Shown: positions 28,865-37,357, numbered from the stretch's first letter. The stretch: 64,000 nt of DNA from Methanospirillum hungatei JF-1 (GCF_000013445.1 NC_007796.1:558001-622000); one strand, 5' to 3'. Notes: generated from the sequence alone by a model not told the origin. A program made the numbers and translations.

Positions 28865-28936
28865 GCCCCGGTAGGGTAGAGGATATCCTTGGAGCCTCCG
28901 GAGCTTTAGACCTGGGTTCAAGTCCCAGCCGGGGCG
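28865..28936 (+). tRNA. tRNA-Arg (anticodon CCG)
   Basis: A 72-nt cloverleaf can be drawn: acceptor stem GCCCCGG/CCGGGGC with discriminator G; D arm GGGT/ATCC; anticodon stem GGAGC/GCTTT with two G-U pairs; loop CTCCGGA giving anticodon CCG with T33 in front; T arm CTGGG/CCCAG with loop TTCAAGT. No CCA is encoded and there is no intron. A TATA-like GAGTATATAG lies about 15-25 bases upstream. The gene sits at the edge of the accessory region, where tRNA genes often serve as integration points, but I see no repeat of its 3' end downstream. Confidence 0.9.
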
Positions 28937-29488
28937 TAAATATTAAAGTTCAAATTCTCTGATGAAACAGAGTGGTTTACTTTTTCTCTTTTCTGATATC
29001 TGTTTTCATGTGTTGAAAATTTCTGGTATTGTCGTATGGTCACGATGACCATGCAGCACTTGAGAAAAATATCATTTACACAGAAGCTTCAGCCATGATA
29101 AGTATCGTCTGAAAAAAATAACGCCTTTTAGGTACCTTTTGGTGAAGTTTTTTGGTGAGATGAAAGAAAAATATCATTCCATCCCTTTTGACTGTCTGTA
29201 ATATTTTCCCTCTTCAGTTATTCAGGCAACATAGGGACCAAACATAAGGGACCATGCGAAGAGCATCGTCAAGTAGCAAACCACCAGGGGAGATCAGGAT
29301 AATCGAAAAAACAGTGGATACTGAATTGTATCACAACCGACATGACAAGGATAATGATAATACTAACCGGAAGAATGGAAAGCCATACGTTCCATGGAAA
29401 CTTTGAAAACCTTCTCTTTATCCGATACTCGGCAGCAACGTGTGTCGGATTACAGATGGTTTCTTAATATTTTTCATGAATCATTATA
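28937..29488. other. Gene-poor stretch between tRNA and miniature element
   Basis: About 550 bases. A 51-codon frame (29254-29409, +) has no recognisable features. On the opposite strand hydrophobic stretches in two frames (VSIIIILVMSVVIQF; YLTMLFAWSLMFGPYVA) suggest a broken membrane-protein gene, but stops and frame changes prevent a firm call. Nothing else is visible. Confidence 0.4.
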
Positions 29489-29618
29489 GAGGTTGTTGCA
29501 CAACTAAAATGTTGGTTCCTCAAGAGCATAATTTCCATTCGGTTGGAAGGTTAATTGACAATGAAATTTATGGGATTTGCCTCATTATACTATCGGTTTG
29601 AAGTTATGCAACAGTCTC
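29489..29618. mobile_element. 130-bp miniature inverted-repeat element (MITE)
   Basis: Terminal inverted repeats GAGGTTGTTGCACAACT and, read inward from the right, GAGACTGTTGCATAACT match at 14 of 17 positions. A perfect 4-bp duplication TATA flanks the element (29485-29488 and 29619-29622). It has no coding capacity. The ends resemble those of the IS at 1131-2890 (GAGGCTGTTGCACAA), and the duplication length is the same, so that family of transposase probably mobilised it. Confidence 0.82.
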
Positions 29619-29633
29619 TATAAGCCAATTTTT

Positions 29634-30275
29634 TTACGAATTAAATTCTTTTAGGTAAGCGGATGCCAAATCATATGCCCTAATCACCGTCTCTTTCTCA
29701 ATGTTTGGGACACCACATGACACAATATGAATTGTTTTCGTACCCGGAGTAATCTTCGTTCCATCCGAGTCCCGGTAGGGATACACTGCAATAATCTCTT
29801 TCTCATCTATAAGGATTACCTGGTTGCTTTGTAGGTTGATAGGTTTCTCCATCCCTATCCCCAGAAATTCCTCACCTTCCTGTGCAAATCGCATCGAAAG
29901 CTCCCCATGGAGGAGATCAGCATCAAAGGCTCCAATTGGTACACCTGTCCGGATTGATGCCAGATTATATGCATCCACGGCAGTATTGATAGAAGGGAGC
30001 GGTTTTCCGGCAAGAATCCTTCGTATCAGGGCTTCAGAAGCAGGCCTGGTCTTCGTCGGGTCCACTCCGACGCTCCAGAAGAAATCCCGGTAAGCCCTGA
30101 AGAGTGGTTCGTCTTTCACCTGTTCCAGAGTGTATCGTTCATTCACTTCGGTGATGATCGTTTGTTTCAACATTTCCAGGTTTGCATTGTTCTTTTCAAT
30201 AGAAACCGGCCCGACATCTCCTTCGACGACGAAGAGACCCGGAAAGGTAGTAATGATATCCTCGTGAAAAATCAT
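29634..30275 (-). CDS. B3/B4 domain protein (PheRS beta-like)
   Basis: A 213-residue stand-alone protein carrying the B3/B4 fold of the phenylalanyl-tRNA synthetase beta chain, where the domain edits mischarged tRNA. Family marks are DPTKTRPASEALIRRIL, LPSINTAVDAYNLASI and GVPIGAFDADLL. Free-standing copies are widespread in archaea and bacteria and may act on tRNA or free amino acids, but their role is unproven. Its stop lies 12 bases inside the edge of the TATA duplication of the miniature element, so that insertion is just beyond the coding end and may supply its terminator. Confidence 0.82.
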   Translation of the reverse strand: MIFHEDIITTFPGLFVVEGDVGPVSIEKNNANLEMLKQTIITEVNERYTLEQVKDEPLFRAYRDFFWSVGVDPTKTRPASEALIRRILAGKPLPSINTAVDAYNLASIRTGVPIGAFDADLLHGELSMRFAQEGEEFLGIGMEKPINLQSNQVILIDEKEIIAVYPYRDSDGTKITPGTKTIHIVSCGVPNIEKETVIRAYDLASAYLKEFNS

Positions 30276-30368
30276 ATAATGTACTGAGCCGGGCAGGATA
30301 ATAACCAGCTCGTGTAGCGAATAAGAAAGATAGTATAATATAATTGAGGATATAAAATAGGATTAATC

Positions 30369-30653
30369 ATGCGATATATATCTTCAGCAGAGATCAGATC
30401 AAATCCTGCCCTGTTATGGAAAGAGGGTGAAGATAAAGAGACAATAATTACCGTAAATGGTAAACCTAAAGTGATAACGCTCACATTCAATGGTGATCCT
30501 GAAAAGGTTCTGGATCTTATCAGAAGACTCCGTGCCGAGCAGTCAATTGAACACATGTGGGAAAAATCTATACAGTCAGGTTTGAATATGATGACACTTC
30601 CTGAGATAAATAGTGAGATCAATAATGCAAGAAAAGAATTAACAAATGAATAA
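30369..30653 (+). CDS. Antitoxin of a PIN-domain pair (Phd-like)
   Basis: A 94-residue protein placed directly before a PIN toxin, with an 8-base overlap. The N-terminus (RYISSAEIRSNPALLWKEG and an ITVNGKPKVITLTF strand) has the Phd/YefM layout: a small DNA-binding fold followed by a charged helical tail that wraps the toxin. Such pairs repress their own promoter; an A+T-rich tract lies immediately upstream. Confidence 0.78.
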   Translation: MRYISSAEIRSNPALLWKEGEDKETIITVNGKPKVITLTFNGDPEKVLDLIRRLRAEQSIEHMWEKSIQSGLNMMTLPEINSEINNARKELTNE

Positions 30654-31053
30654 CCTTGTCATCATCGATACAAATGTCCTAGTATCAGGTCTTTTAAACC
30701 CGAATGGAAAACCAGCAGTCATTATCCGGATGATGATAACAAATTTCCTTCGGATCGTTCTTGACAACCGGATCTTTCAGGAGTACCGGGTTGTTCTTTC
30801 AAGAACTAAATTTCAGTTTTCTCCTGATGACATAGAGCCCCTGCTCTCATTTTTTAAAACCAACGGGTTGTGGATTCTCCCTCCTCCAATGTTGTTACAT
30901 CTTCCAGATCCTTCAGACCTGCCTTTTATTGAGTTAGCTCATCATACCCATGCACCGGTAATTACGGGCAATAGAAAGCATTTTCCTGATGATATTATAG
31001 TTATGACACCGTCTGAATTTTTACAACAGAAAAGCATGAATAATACCAAATAA
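30646..31053 (+). CDS. PIN-domain ribonuclease toxin
   Basis: A 135-residue PIN-domain protein of the PIN_3 type. Metal-binding acids are visible: D8 in VIIDTNVLVSGLL, E46 region in FQEYRVVLSRTKF, and the late acids in PDPSDLPFIELA, with VITGN in place of the usual x-T-x-D strand. It would cleave RNA when freed from the antitoxin. Reading frame and active-site residues look intact, unlike the RelE toxin 2 kb upstream. Confidence 0.85.
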   Translation: MNNLVIIDTNVLVSGLLNPNGKPAVIIRMMITNFLRIVLDNRIFQEYRVVLSRTKFQFSPDDIEPLLSFFKTNGLWILPPPMLLHLPDPSDLPFIELAHHTHAPVITGNRKHFPDDIIVMTPSEFLQQKSMNNTK

Positions 31054-31157
31054 CCTTCTATGGCCCAAATTCTTTCAAATGATTATCAAAAGCAGATTCA
31101 GAAATTTTCTCATAACAATACTTTTTAATAATCTTGATTTATGTATACCTGAAAAAT

Positions 31158-32168
31158 TTATCCGATGTCATGATAATTTATATGCTTTATCAGTTCAATA
31201 CAGACGAAAAACGCCGCAACCAGACTGATGATGATACCCAGAGAAGGGCTGATGGAGGGGTAAAGTAGAATAATACCTCCCCAATGAAGGTATCTGGGAG
31301 CAGAACCGTTGCAAGGGCTGCTATTACTGTCAGAAGGATTACATACCCGGAAGGCCAGGTTGTTTTATAGAATGGTAGTTTTGTCCTGATAGAGAAGAGG
31401 AAAATGAGTTCGGTGAGGATACTCCCGATAAATCAGTTCGTCTGCAGGACATTGTCTCGTTCGTGCATGAAAAATGCAAAGAACATGAGATCAAATACGG
31501 TAACGACAACACCAAGCAACGTTGTAACCAGCATTATCTCCCTGACCTCATACTTTCTCGGTTTTTTGACCTCTGTAGAGTCCACCGTATCGGTTGCGAT
31601 AGATATCATAGGAAAATCTGACAACAGATTGACCAGGAGTATCTGTATCGGGAGCATCGGGAGAAATGTGATGAACATGGAACCGATTGCAATCACGTAA
31701 AAAATGGCTAAGGAAAAAGTGCAACATTGATAGGGGCAAATCCCACGATGATTGCTGCATCGATCTGCTCCCCGATCGCAAAGACAATACATGCGGTGGC
31801 CAAGAGCAGATAGATAAACGGAGAGGTGAATGCCGGATTGCAATCTCCCATTATCTGACCTGGGTGGCCGATATCTCCTTCAATTCGTCTCTCTGAAGGA
31901 TTGCTACGGCTTTGTTTTCTGACAGGCCTTCTGATAACGGGGTGTGAAACTTCTCCTGAATATTTTCAAGAGTGAATGATGCAAAGGAGAAAATATCCTG
32001 TGTTCTCTGTGTATCAGGGTCATGATTTTTCACAGTATCCCCTGGCCAAATGAAAAATCCGGACACGTTACGAACAATGATAGATCCCTCCTTCATGGTT
32101 CGCATCCGGAAGGAACGAAATCCGACTTTCTCATGAAAATCGGGATCAAGTAGGTTGACATGAACCAT
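31158..32168 (-). pseudogene. P-type cation ATPase, catalytic core deleted and frame broken
   Basis: The 5' part encodes the cytoplasmic N-terminus of a type II/III P-ATPase (FHTPLSEGLSENKAVAILQRD, then ISATQVR). An in-frame TAA follows at 31851-31853. In a shifted frame the first membrane pair continues (FTSPFIYLLLATACIVFAIG, then IDAAIIVGFAPINVALFP). Then about 500 residues, including the phosphorylated DKTGT and both large cytoplasmic domains, are missing, and the sequence jumps to the C-terminal membrane region (FLPMLPIQILLVNLLSDFPM, ATDTVDSTEVKKPRKYEV, VVVTVFDLMFFAFF). A TGA at 31433 and a frameshift near 31250 break the end (FIGSILTELIFLFSIRTKLP, LGIIISLVAAFFVCIE). It resembles MgtA-like magnesium pumps. 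It cannot function. Confidence 0.82.
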
Positions 32169-32994
32169 TAATTCGCATAATCTCCTTACCTTCCTCTTGA
32201 ACAATTATCTCAGCTCCCCTGGACAAAAGCTGAATAATCTTTGCGATTCCAACTCTCTCAATTTTTTCTGGAAACTTGGGTATCTTAACAGTTTTCACTC
32301 TAGGAATTCCATCTTCAAATATTTCATTATTGATGAGAAGATGCCAAACAATCCGTAAAATCTTACGAGCAACAGCAACAATTGCTTTTTTGTAACCCTT
32401 TCTGGGTAAGAGACCGTTGAAATAGTCATTCAATTTCCCTGGTCTTCTAATTGCAGAGTGTGCTGCTTCAATAAGAGCCCATCGAAGATATTTGGAACGC
32501 TGTTTCGTGATGGGTCCAGTGTAATTGGTATTTGCAGACTGGTAAACAGATGGGGTAAGTCCTGCCCATTTGGCTAATTTATCTGCGGTTGGAAAATCAT
32601 GGACATCACCTATTTCTGCCAACAAATTAGATCCAATTACTATTCCAATCCCTGGAACTGACATCAAAATACGTAATTCATTCTCTTTATCCTTGAGGTA
32701 AAATTTGATTCTTTCCTCGATCCTTTTAATCTCAACTTGGAGGTTGTCATATATTTTTAACATCGAATCTATGAGGAATATAGCTGAATCAGGAATATAC
32801 TCAGGAATCTGCTCAAAAAAGACAGGTGCAATCTTTCTTGTTTTAGCGGGTAATGCTTTTACGATCTCATCCTGAGTTTTTCCCATGAAAAAAAGAAATG
32901 GTCCATGTAATCCTGATATATGATCTCGTATCCTGGAGAGTTCACCTGTTCCCTGGTAATATTTTAATGGAGATGCCAGAACTCGTGGCTTCAC
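32146..32994 (-). pseudogene. Chimeric ORF: start of a glycerol-dehydrogenase-like gene joined to an IS110 transposase end
   Basis: The first 30-60 residues (RVLASPLKYYQGTGELSRI, GPFLFFMGKTQDEIV) read like the start of a GldA-type polyol dehydrogenase. From about residue 70 the sequence is IS110/IS1111 transposase: the DNA-binding half with VPGIGIVIGSNLLAEIGDV, FPTADKLAKWAGLTPSVYQS, SKYLRWALIEAAHSAIR and KKAIVAVARKILRIVWHLL. The N-terminal DEDD catalytic half of IS110 is absent. The frame is open throughout, starting at a GTG with AAAGGA upstream, which is probably the old dehydrogenase start. A deletion or one-sided insertion event would explain it. Neither enzyme activity is expected. Confidence 0.78.
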
Positions 32995-33134
32995 TTATCT
33001 TTTTCCTTTCTAACGGGTGTACCCTTCTGGTTGATATCAACTGTGAAATGACTGAAAAACCCTGAGTATAGATTTAAGAAGAATAAGAGTTCAGATGAAA
33101 AAGAGATTGGGGGATATAAGCAGTGTTATGCACA

Positions 33135-33428
33135 TCAGACGGTTGCGATCGGAAATTCCATTCTTCTTTGAAAGCCTTGAGAGTTTCCCGGAGTAACAAG
33201 CCAGGTTGTACTGTTTGAGTAACTGTATCGCTCAATGGTGAAGTCAGGACAGATTTCTGAGAGTATTGCCATGTTAGTTCCGACTTCCTTGGAAGATAAG
33301 CCAAGCTCTTTTGCTATATATTTGGACTTCAGGAAACATCTTCCGTTGTGAAGCTGTGTTTTCAGATAGTTGATAAGGGTTATCTGGTTTTCATTGTACT
33401 TTGTGCTGAATCTGCTTTTTGTTAACAT
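33135..33428 (-). CDS. Small helix-turn-helix protein (DUF7123-like)
   Basis: A 97-residue protein with a winged-helix core: TLINYLKTQLHNGRCFLKSK, YIAKELGLSSKEVGTNMAIL and a short wing (FTIERYSYSNSTTWLVT). The KSKYIAKELGLSSKEVG block matches a small archaeal family known mainly from euryarchaea. It is probably a DNA-binding regulator, with an unknown target. It stands alone between the chimeric transposon remnant and a long gene-free stretch. Confidence 0.7.
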   Translation of the reverse strand: MLTKSRFSTKYNENQITLINYLKTQLHNGRCFLKSKYIAKELGLSSKEVGTNMAILSEICPDFTIERYSYSNSTTWLVTPGNSQGFQRRMEFPIATV

Positions 33429-33956
33429 TTTTTACCTCTGTTCTGATTAGGGGTGGAGCGTTCAGAATGCCCAGTTTGTAGGAGGAAAGCCTGACATCCT
33501 GCCAGGCCATGGGTGTTTTCTGTCTGTTCCGGTGCGAATTTTGTGGGAGTAGTAACGGGCAGATACCCGGTTTGTCTCTCCGTTAATGAGAAGGGTTCTG
33601 ATTATTGCAATGTAGGAGGACATGCAGAACGCAGGTCACATCTTCTCATCCGGAGAGTGAAGCACAGATGATCCAGACCTGAACGCCCGGAAATGTTCTA
33701 TGCCTGCTCGGTCTCCCCGTGACATATCAGTATTGAATGAAACAGTGTATAAGATCTGTAGATAAAACCGTTTAAAAACAATCTGAAATTATTTTCGTAT
33801 GAAATTATTCAGATAAATGAAGAACCATGAATCCTGCGAATGAATCCGGGGGAATCCTTACGTTGGTGTCTGTTGTTACTAGTCCGGACAGAAGAAAGTT
33901 TATCGCAGGTTCATCGTCTGCACTGATTCACTCCTGGTGAAATAACTGAAATGAAT

Positions 33957-33976
33957 AGTTGCAACCGGTTGCAACT
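33957..33976. promoter_or_regulatory. Perfect 20-bp palindrome
   Basis: AGTTGCAACCGGTTGCAACT is self-complementary over all 20 bases with no spacer. It has the form of a site for a dimeric regulator. No gene starts directly beside it, and its role is unknown. Confidence 0.5.
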
Positions 33977-34171
33977 GGTTTTTGAGAAGTTTTCGATGAG
34001 AAGATAATATTTCTCTGCCGGTACTGATGGTGGGGGCGGTTTACTTCAGTGAAGAAGAATCCTTATACTGGGAGTCTAGAAATGGTGTCGTTGAAGAGAA
34101 GAAAAATGCCGACGGTGAATTGTCAGATGTGTCTCGACCCTTGCAAGTACTTCTTATTGTATTACCAAAAT

Positions 34172-34190
34172 TGATTTGTACAACAGCCTC
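34172..34190 (-). repeat. Solitary insertion-sequence end
   Basis: Read on the minus strand the site starts GAGGCTGTTGTACAAATC, close to the terminal repeats of the IS at 1131-2890 and of the miniature elements. No matching opposite end was found upstream, so it is probably a relic. It lies 40 bases beyond the stop of the zinc-ribbon gene. Confidence 0.5.
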
Positions 34191-34229
34191 ATGTGTAATT
34201 AAAAAATAGCTTTTACAAAAGGGCCGGTG

Positions 34230-35186
34230 CTATATATCTTCATCTGATTTCGTCTCTATCAAGGTCCCCTTTTTCACCAGATTTTCCAGACAGAACCTGA
34301 TATTCCACCCACGGTTCTGATTCAGTCCTGTAATAAAATATGGACGATCACGGCCGTCAATGACAATTTCAACTCCATCCGGATTCATCGTAAGTTTTGT
34401 TATCCGTGCATTGAGGAAGACAAATGGGTATGTGCCGTCTGATTGAAGTGGAATTATCCGTTCTGATGAGACAACCACTGTCCCCCGATAGATCTCATAA
34501 TACTCCCATTCGGTCTCTTCACCAGCTTTGGCATGAGAGTAAATCCGATCTCTCCCCCAGGTCAGAGTAAAAAGTTTCCCGGTTTTTTTCTTTTTGAACA
34601 CTTCTTTCTGATCATAAATTATCATGGTGTCAATGTAATGAATCATCTCTCCCGGTTTTCTGATCTCCCGAAGGCCAACCGGTATTTCAGTACACCATCG
34701 TGGTAATAATCCGGGTTTGGTAGTAAATTCTTTTAAATACCGGGGATAGAAAGTCTCGAAAAAGTAATTAGTATCTGTTGGAATCTGAAGGAGTTCTACA
34801 AAATATCTGACCAGTCCGAGTGTTTCTTTTTGACCGATGTCGGTTTTTACTTGAAAAAATCTGAAGAGGAGATTGTATTTTTCCTGGTCAGTCAGAGATA
34901 TTAAAAATGGGATTTCATTAGAACTAATCTTCTCCAACCGGACTGCTTTTTTAAAAAGATATTCCTCAACGAGGCATTTATCTGATTCCATCTTCTGAAG
35001 GCATGAGTCACATACATGGGTATGTTGAAATAATTGCGATTTTAGTTTAGCATTTCCACATACGGGACATTCGTGTCCATTATGAGTCTCTTTTAAAATT
35101 CGCTGCGATGTATAGTAATCTGAAAGAATAGTTTCATATGAACGACTTTCATCTTCAGAAGGTTCATTATGATGAGGAATGTGCAT
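34230..35186 (-). CDS. Zinc-ribbon protein of unknown function
   Basis: A 318-residue protein. Two CxxC pairs (ECPVCGNAKL and HVCDSCLQKM, about residues 39-62) form a zinc ribbon. The middle is helical. The C-terminal 120 residues are beta-rich (KLFTLTWGRDRIYSHAK, GTVVVSSERIIPL, FVFLNARITKLTMNPDGVEI, PYFITGL) and look like a small PH-type barrel, a resemblance I hold only loosely. There is no signal peptide or membrane segment, so it is probably cytoplasmic. I do not recognise the family. Confidence 0.7.
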   Translation of the reverse strand: MHIPHHNEPSEDESRSYETILSDYYTSQRILKETHNGHECPVCGNAKLKSQLFQHTHVCDSCLQKMESDKCLVEEYLFKKAVRLEKISSNEIPFLISLTDQEKYNLLFRFFQVKTDIGQKETLGLVRYFVELLQIPTDTNYFFETFYPRYLKEFTTKPGLLPRWCTEIPVGLREIRKPGEMIHYIDTMIIYDQKEVFKKKKTGKLFTLTWGRDRIYSHAKAGEETEWEYYEIYRGTVVVSSERIIPLQSDGTYPFVFLNARITKLTMNPDGVEIVIDGRDRPYFITGLNQNRGWNIRFCLENLVKKGTLIETKSDEDI

Positions 35187-35328
35187 GATATCAGAATCTG
35201 GTTTTGTGATCGGACCGATGATGACGGATGAACCGGATGCACCTACCTTCGGAAAATTATTTCATCCATAGGTAATCATCGGACACATTTCGTAAATTAT
35301 TAGTGTCTGGGTATTATAGATACCACCT

Positions 35329-35574
35329 ATGGGTATGCGTGATGAATTGTTCTCCAAGTGGATCGAAGCGATGAAAGAGGTAAAATTTCCGGTATCATCC
35401 GTGGATGAAGTCTATGCCGGATTACCGAAGGGTGCAGAAAGCAATATTTCTGTCGGCGGACTTGTCGTCTGCAATACCGGAGACCTGTTTGGACGGTTCA
35501 TAAAACCCACCGATTTCCCAATCGAATCCGCCCAGGCCCTTGCAAACCTTATACTGGATCGCGCCGGTCTGTAA
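35329..35574 (+). CDS. MTH865-like small protein
   Basis: An 81-residue protein of the MTH865 family, known only from methanogens and related archaea as an EF-hand-like four-helix fold. Matching blocks are FPVSSVDEVYAGLPKGAE, CNTGDLFGRFIKPTDFPI and SAQALANLILDRAGL. The function of the family is unknown and the calcium loops are not conserved. It is a single-gene unit; a second in-frame ATG lies two codons in. Confidence 0.85.
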   Translation: MGMRDELFSKWIEAMKEVKFPVSSVDEVYAGLPKGAESNISVGGLVVCNTGDLFGRFIKPTDFPIESAQALANLILDRAGL

Positions 35575-35637
35575 TATGGCCGAATAATCACGAATCAATC
35601 ATGGAAAAAAAATTGGAATTCAGCTAAAAAGGGTTTA

Positions 35638-36336
35638 TTAATCCCGACGTTCCACAATCCAGGATTCATTGTCTTCCCTGACAAAAAGAACCGGACTGTG
35701 ATTAATCCTCATTGGCTGGGGGAACTTTCGAAACCGGACTTCTCCTGAGTCAATTGATCTTCCGTCAAGTGAATATACTGCAGGAATTCCTGCATCATGA
35801 ATCGCAGAAATCTCTGCCTGACCCTGCAGGGTTCTGATCTTTCCAACCTGTATATATCTCCCGTCTGATCCACCTGCCGCCAGGCCCACGGCTGCAAGAG
35901 ATCCGATAATGCCCCCTTTTGTGCCATCAAGCCCGATGAGTCGGACTCCTGTGTGTGATGCCATTGTAATCGCCTGGTCCTGGGTGAGGACAGTAGATTT
36001 TGCTTCTTTTCCAAAGAGAATGAGAGCTGGTGTGACAGACTCATGGTCAGTCATACAGACTCCCGGATCACTCCCCTTCGCTGCCCGGGATTGAACAAAT
36101 TGTGCTACCTCTTCAAAAAGTGCATCTCGTTCTTCATGAGGAACTGCATGAACATGAATGACTGCAGCACTATTATGTGACGTGTATGGAATGTCCGGGT
36201 GAACATAGAGCTGGTGCCGGGTAATCCCAAGAAGATGGTATCGATGTTCGAGCAGACTGAACAAATCCCTGGCAAGTCTGCCGGTTCCCGGGCTGTCAGG
36301 CATATCGGTATCATCCAGTGCAATATATACAGTCAT
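35638..36336 (-). CDS. TiaS-N-domain-like protein
   Basis: A 232-residue protein whose opening (VYIALDDTDMPDSPGTGRLA) matches the N-terminal kinase-like domain of TiaS, the enzyme that makes agmatidine in archaeal tRNA-Ile. Further matches are HPDIPYTSHNSAAVIHV and a Gly-rich segment (GTKGGIIGSLAAVGLAAGG). The catalytic and OB-fold parts of full-length TiaS (over 400 residues) are absent, so it is unlikely to be TiaS itself. It may act on a nucleotide or a related substrate. The function remains open. Confidence 0.72.
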   Translation of the reverse strand: MTVYIALDDTDMPDSPGTGRLARDLFSLLEHRYHLLGITRHQLYVHPDIPYTSHNSAAVIHVHAVPHEERDALFEEVAQFVQSRAAKGSDPGVCMTDHESVTPALILFGKEAKSTVLTQDQAITMASHTGVRLIGLDGTKGGIIGSLAAVGLAAGGSDGRYIQVGKIRTLQGQAEISAIHDAGIPAVYSLDGRSIDSGEVRFRKFPQPMRINHSPVLFVREDNESWIVERRD

Positions 36337-36653
36337 GTTATATGTCCTGTCACCCGGATGCGTGGGTGATAATTCTTCTTACAGGTACACTGAGTAGGGT
36401 ATCATTCTTCTGATTTGAATCACGAAAAAATAGTTTAGACAAGGAAAGACCATTAATATGAGTTCTGCAATATCAATTGGATATCACTTGATATATTCTT
36501 ATTAACTATGTTTGTAAATGTAAATAATTTTCATGTTGCCTGACACAGTATAGGTGAGGATGAGAAGTCAGAATATGGCTCTTGAGATCCATCGGGAACC
36601 GGAACATTACAATCCGATCCACTTTCCGGACTTTTTGGGTTTCTTCTCACTCC
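36337..36653. other. Intergenic stretch of about 320 bases
   Basis: No gene. It contains TTGGATATCACTTGATATA at 36477-36495, which resembles half of the dyad in front of the storage-protein gene, and T-rich sequence that may be promoter for the gene at 36336. I see no RNA gene. Confidence 0.4.
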
Positions 36654-36998
36654 TCATTTTGTGACCTTTAATATTTCATCAAACATGGCTGATCCAATCA
36701 GGGATGCACTCTCTTCCGGATGAAGATCAGACATGACTGAAACAATTTTTTGGGTCCCCTTGCTGGTTGTCAGTATTCCCACCCGCTCAGCTCGTGTTAC
36801 CAGTTCCTGTTCTTCCATCATGGCAAAGTACGGTAGTATATAGTAGTGAGGTACCTCGAGGTACTCGGCAAGGCGCCGGGTAGTTGGAAACCTGATATGA
36901 ATCCCTTCTTTAGAAAATGTGATTGAAATCGCGTTATCTTCGAAAAGGAAAATTTTTACTGCAGATTCGAAGAGGCCTTCGATTGAGAGCGATGGCAT
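36654..36998 (-). CDS. Small HTH-like protein, conserved-looking
   Basis: A 114-residue protein with a likely winged-helix core: FPTTRRLAEYLEVPHYYILP (helix-turn-helix) followed by MMEEQELVTRAERVGILTTS (wing). The first 40 residues form a short beta unit (KIFLFEDNAISITFSKEGIH). It may be a regulator or a small structural partner; I cannot name a family. It lies 45 bases downstream of the 67-residue gene on the same strand, so the two may be co-transcribed. Confidence 0.68.
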   Translation of the reverse strand: MPSLSIEGLFESAVKIFLFEDNAISITFSKEGIHIRFPTTRRLAEYLEVPHYYILPYFAMMEEQELVTRAERVGILTTSKGTQKIVSVMSDLHPEESASLIGSAMFDEILKVTK

Positions 36999-37043
36999 AT
37001 AATAAGTTTTAGGGTTCGAGCTATAAAGAATAGAGGAAAGAAA

Positions 37044-37247
37044 TTAGTGTTTTTTCTTCTGGTCATCAGGGACAGGCTCAAGCCAGACAATTTCAGCGCC
37101 GACTTCTTTTGCAATCATTTCAAGTTCTATCTTTCTGAAATGGGTTGCAACAACCTGGATCTGTCCACCGGTAACTGCCACAATCCGATACTTCGGGCTT
37201 TTAACTCCTGCCCCGACCTTTTGTCTTTCACGTACAAAAATTTTCAT
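37044..37247 (-). CDS. 67-residue basic protein
   Basis: A small soluble protein with beta strands RIVAVTGGQIQVVATHF and EIVWLEP around a helix (KIELEMIAKEVGAE). The ATG has AGGTGACC upstream. The size and the neat start support a real gene. I do not know its function. It is divergent from the Mo-storage-like gene, and the dyad in the shared spacer could serve both. Confidence 0.68.
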   Translation of the reverse strand: MKIFVRERQKVGAGVKSPKYRIVAVTGGQIQVVATHFRKIELEMIAKEVGAEIVWLEPVPDDQKKKH

Positions 37248-37266
37248 TTTTGGTCACCTCTTGGAA

Positions 37267-37301
37267 CCAATTGATATATGCTCAAGTGATATACCAGTTG
37301 G
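37267..37301. promoter_or_regulatory. Inverted repeat between two divergent genes
   Basis: Arms CCAATTGATATAT and, read inward from the other side, CCAACTGGTATAT match at 11 of 13 positions around a 9-base centre. It lies 60-90 bases before the storage-protein start. Similar sequences (ATACCAATTG, ACTGGTATTTCA) lie upstream of the tungstate transporter, so a common metal-responsive regulator is possible. Confidence 0.5.
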
Positions 37302-37357
37302 TTTTCAACAATTTATCTATATGATCTTCACGTATTTATATATTGTTGTGGTGATCC

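Larger units (their letters stand above)
33429..34229. other. Gene-free stretch of about 800 bases
   Basis: No reading frame here looks like a real gene; a 60-codon frame at 34027-34209 has no recognisable features. The stretch holds a perfect 20-bp palindrome and, near its end, a single copy of an insertion-sequence end. It probably represents decayed accessory DNA. Confidence 0.5.

Noticed and set aside
28865-28936. tRNA-Arg considered as the attachment site of an integrated element
   Set aside because: No direct repeat of the 3' end of the tRNA was found downstream, and no integrase gene is in the window.
29254-29409. 51-codon ORF upstream of the miniature element
   Set aside because: Low-complexity, charged product with no ribosome binding site; the opposite strand also shows hydrophobic fragments, so decayed DNA is more likely.
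31548-31787. 79-codon minus-strand frame near the ATPase pseudogene
   Set aside because: It is an out-of-frame reading of the first membrane pair of the broken ATPase, not a separate gene.
34027-34209. 60-codon ORF in the gene-free stretch
   Set aside because: No family features, and its end runs over the solitary insertion-sequence end.
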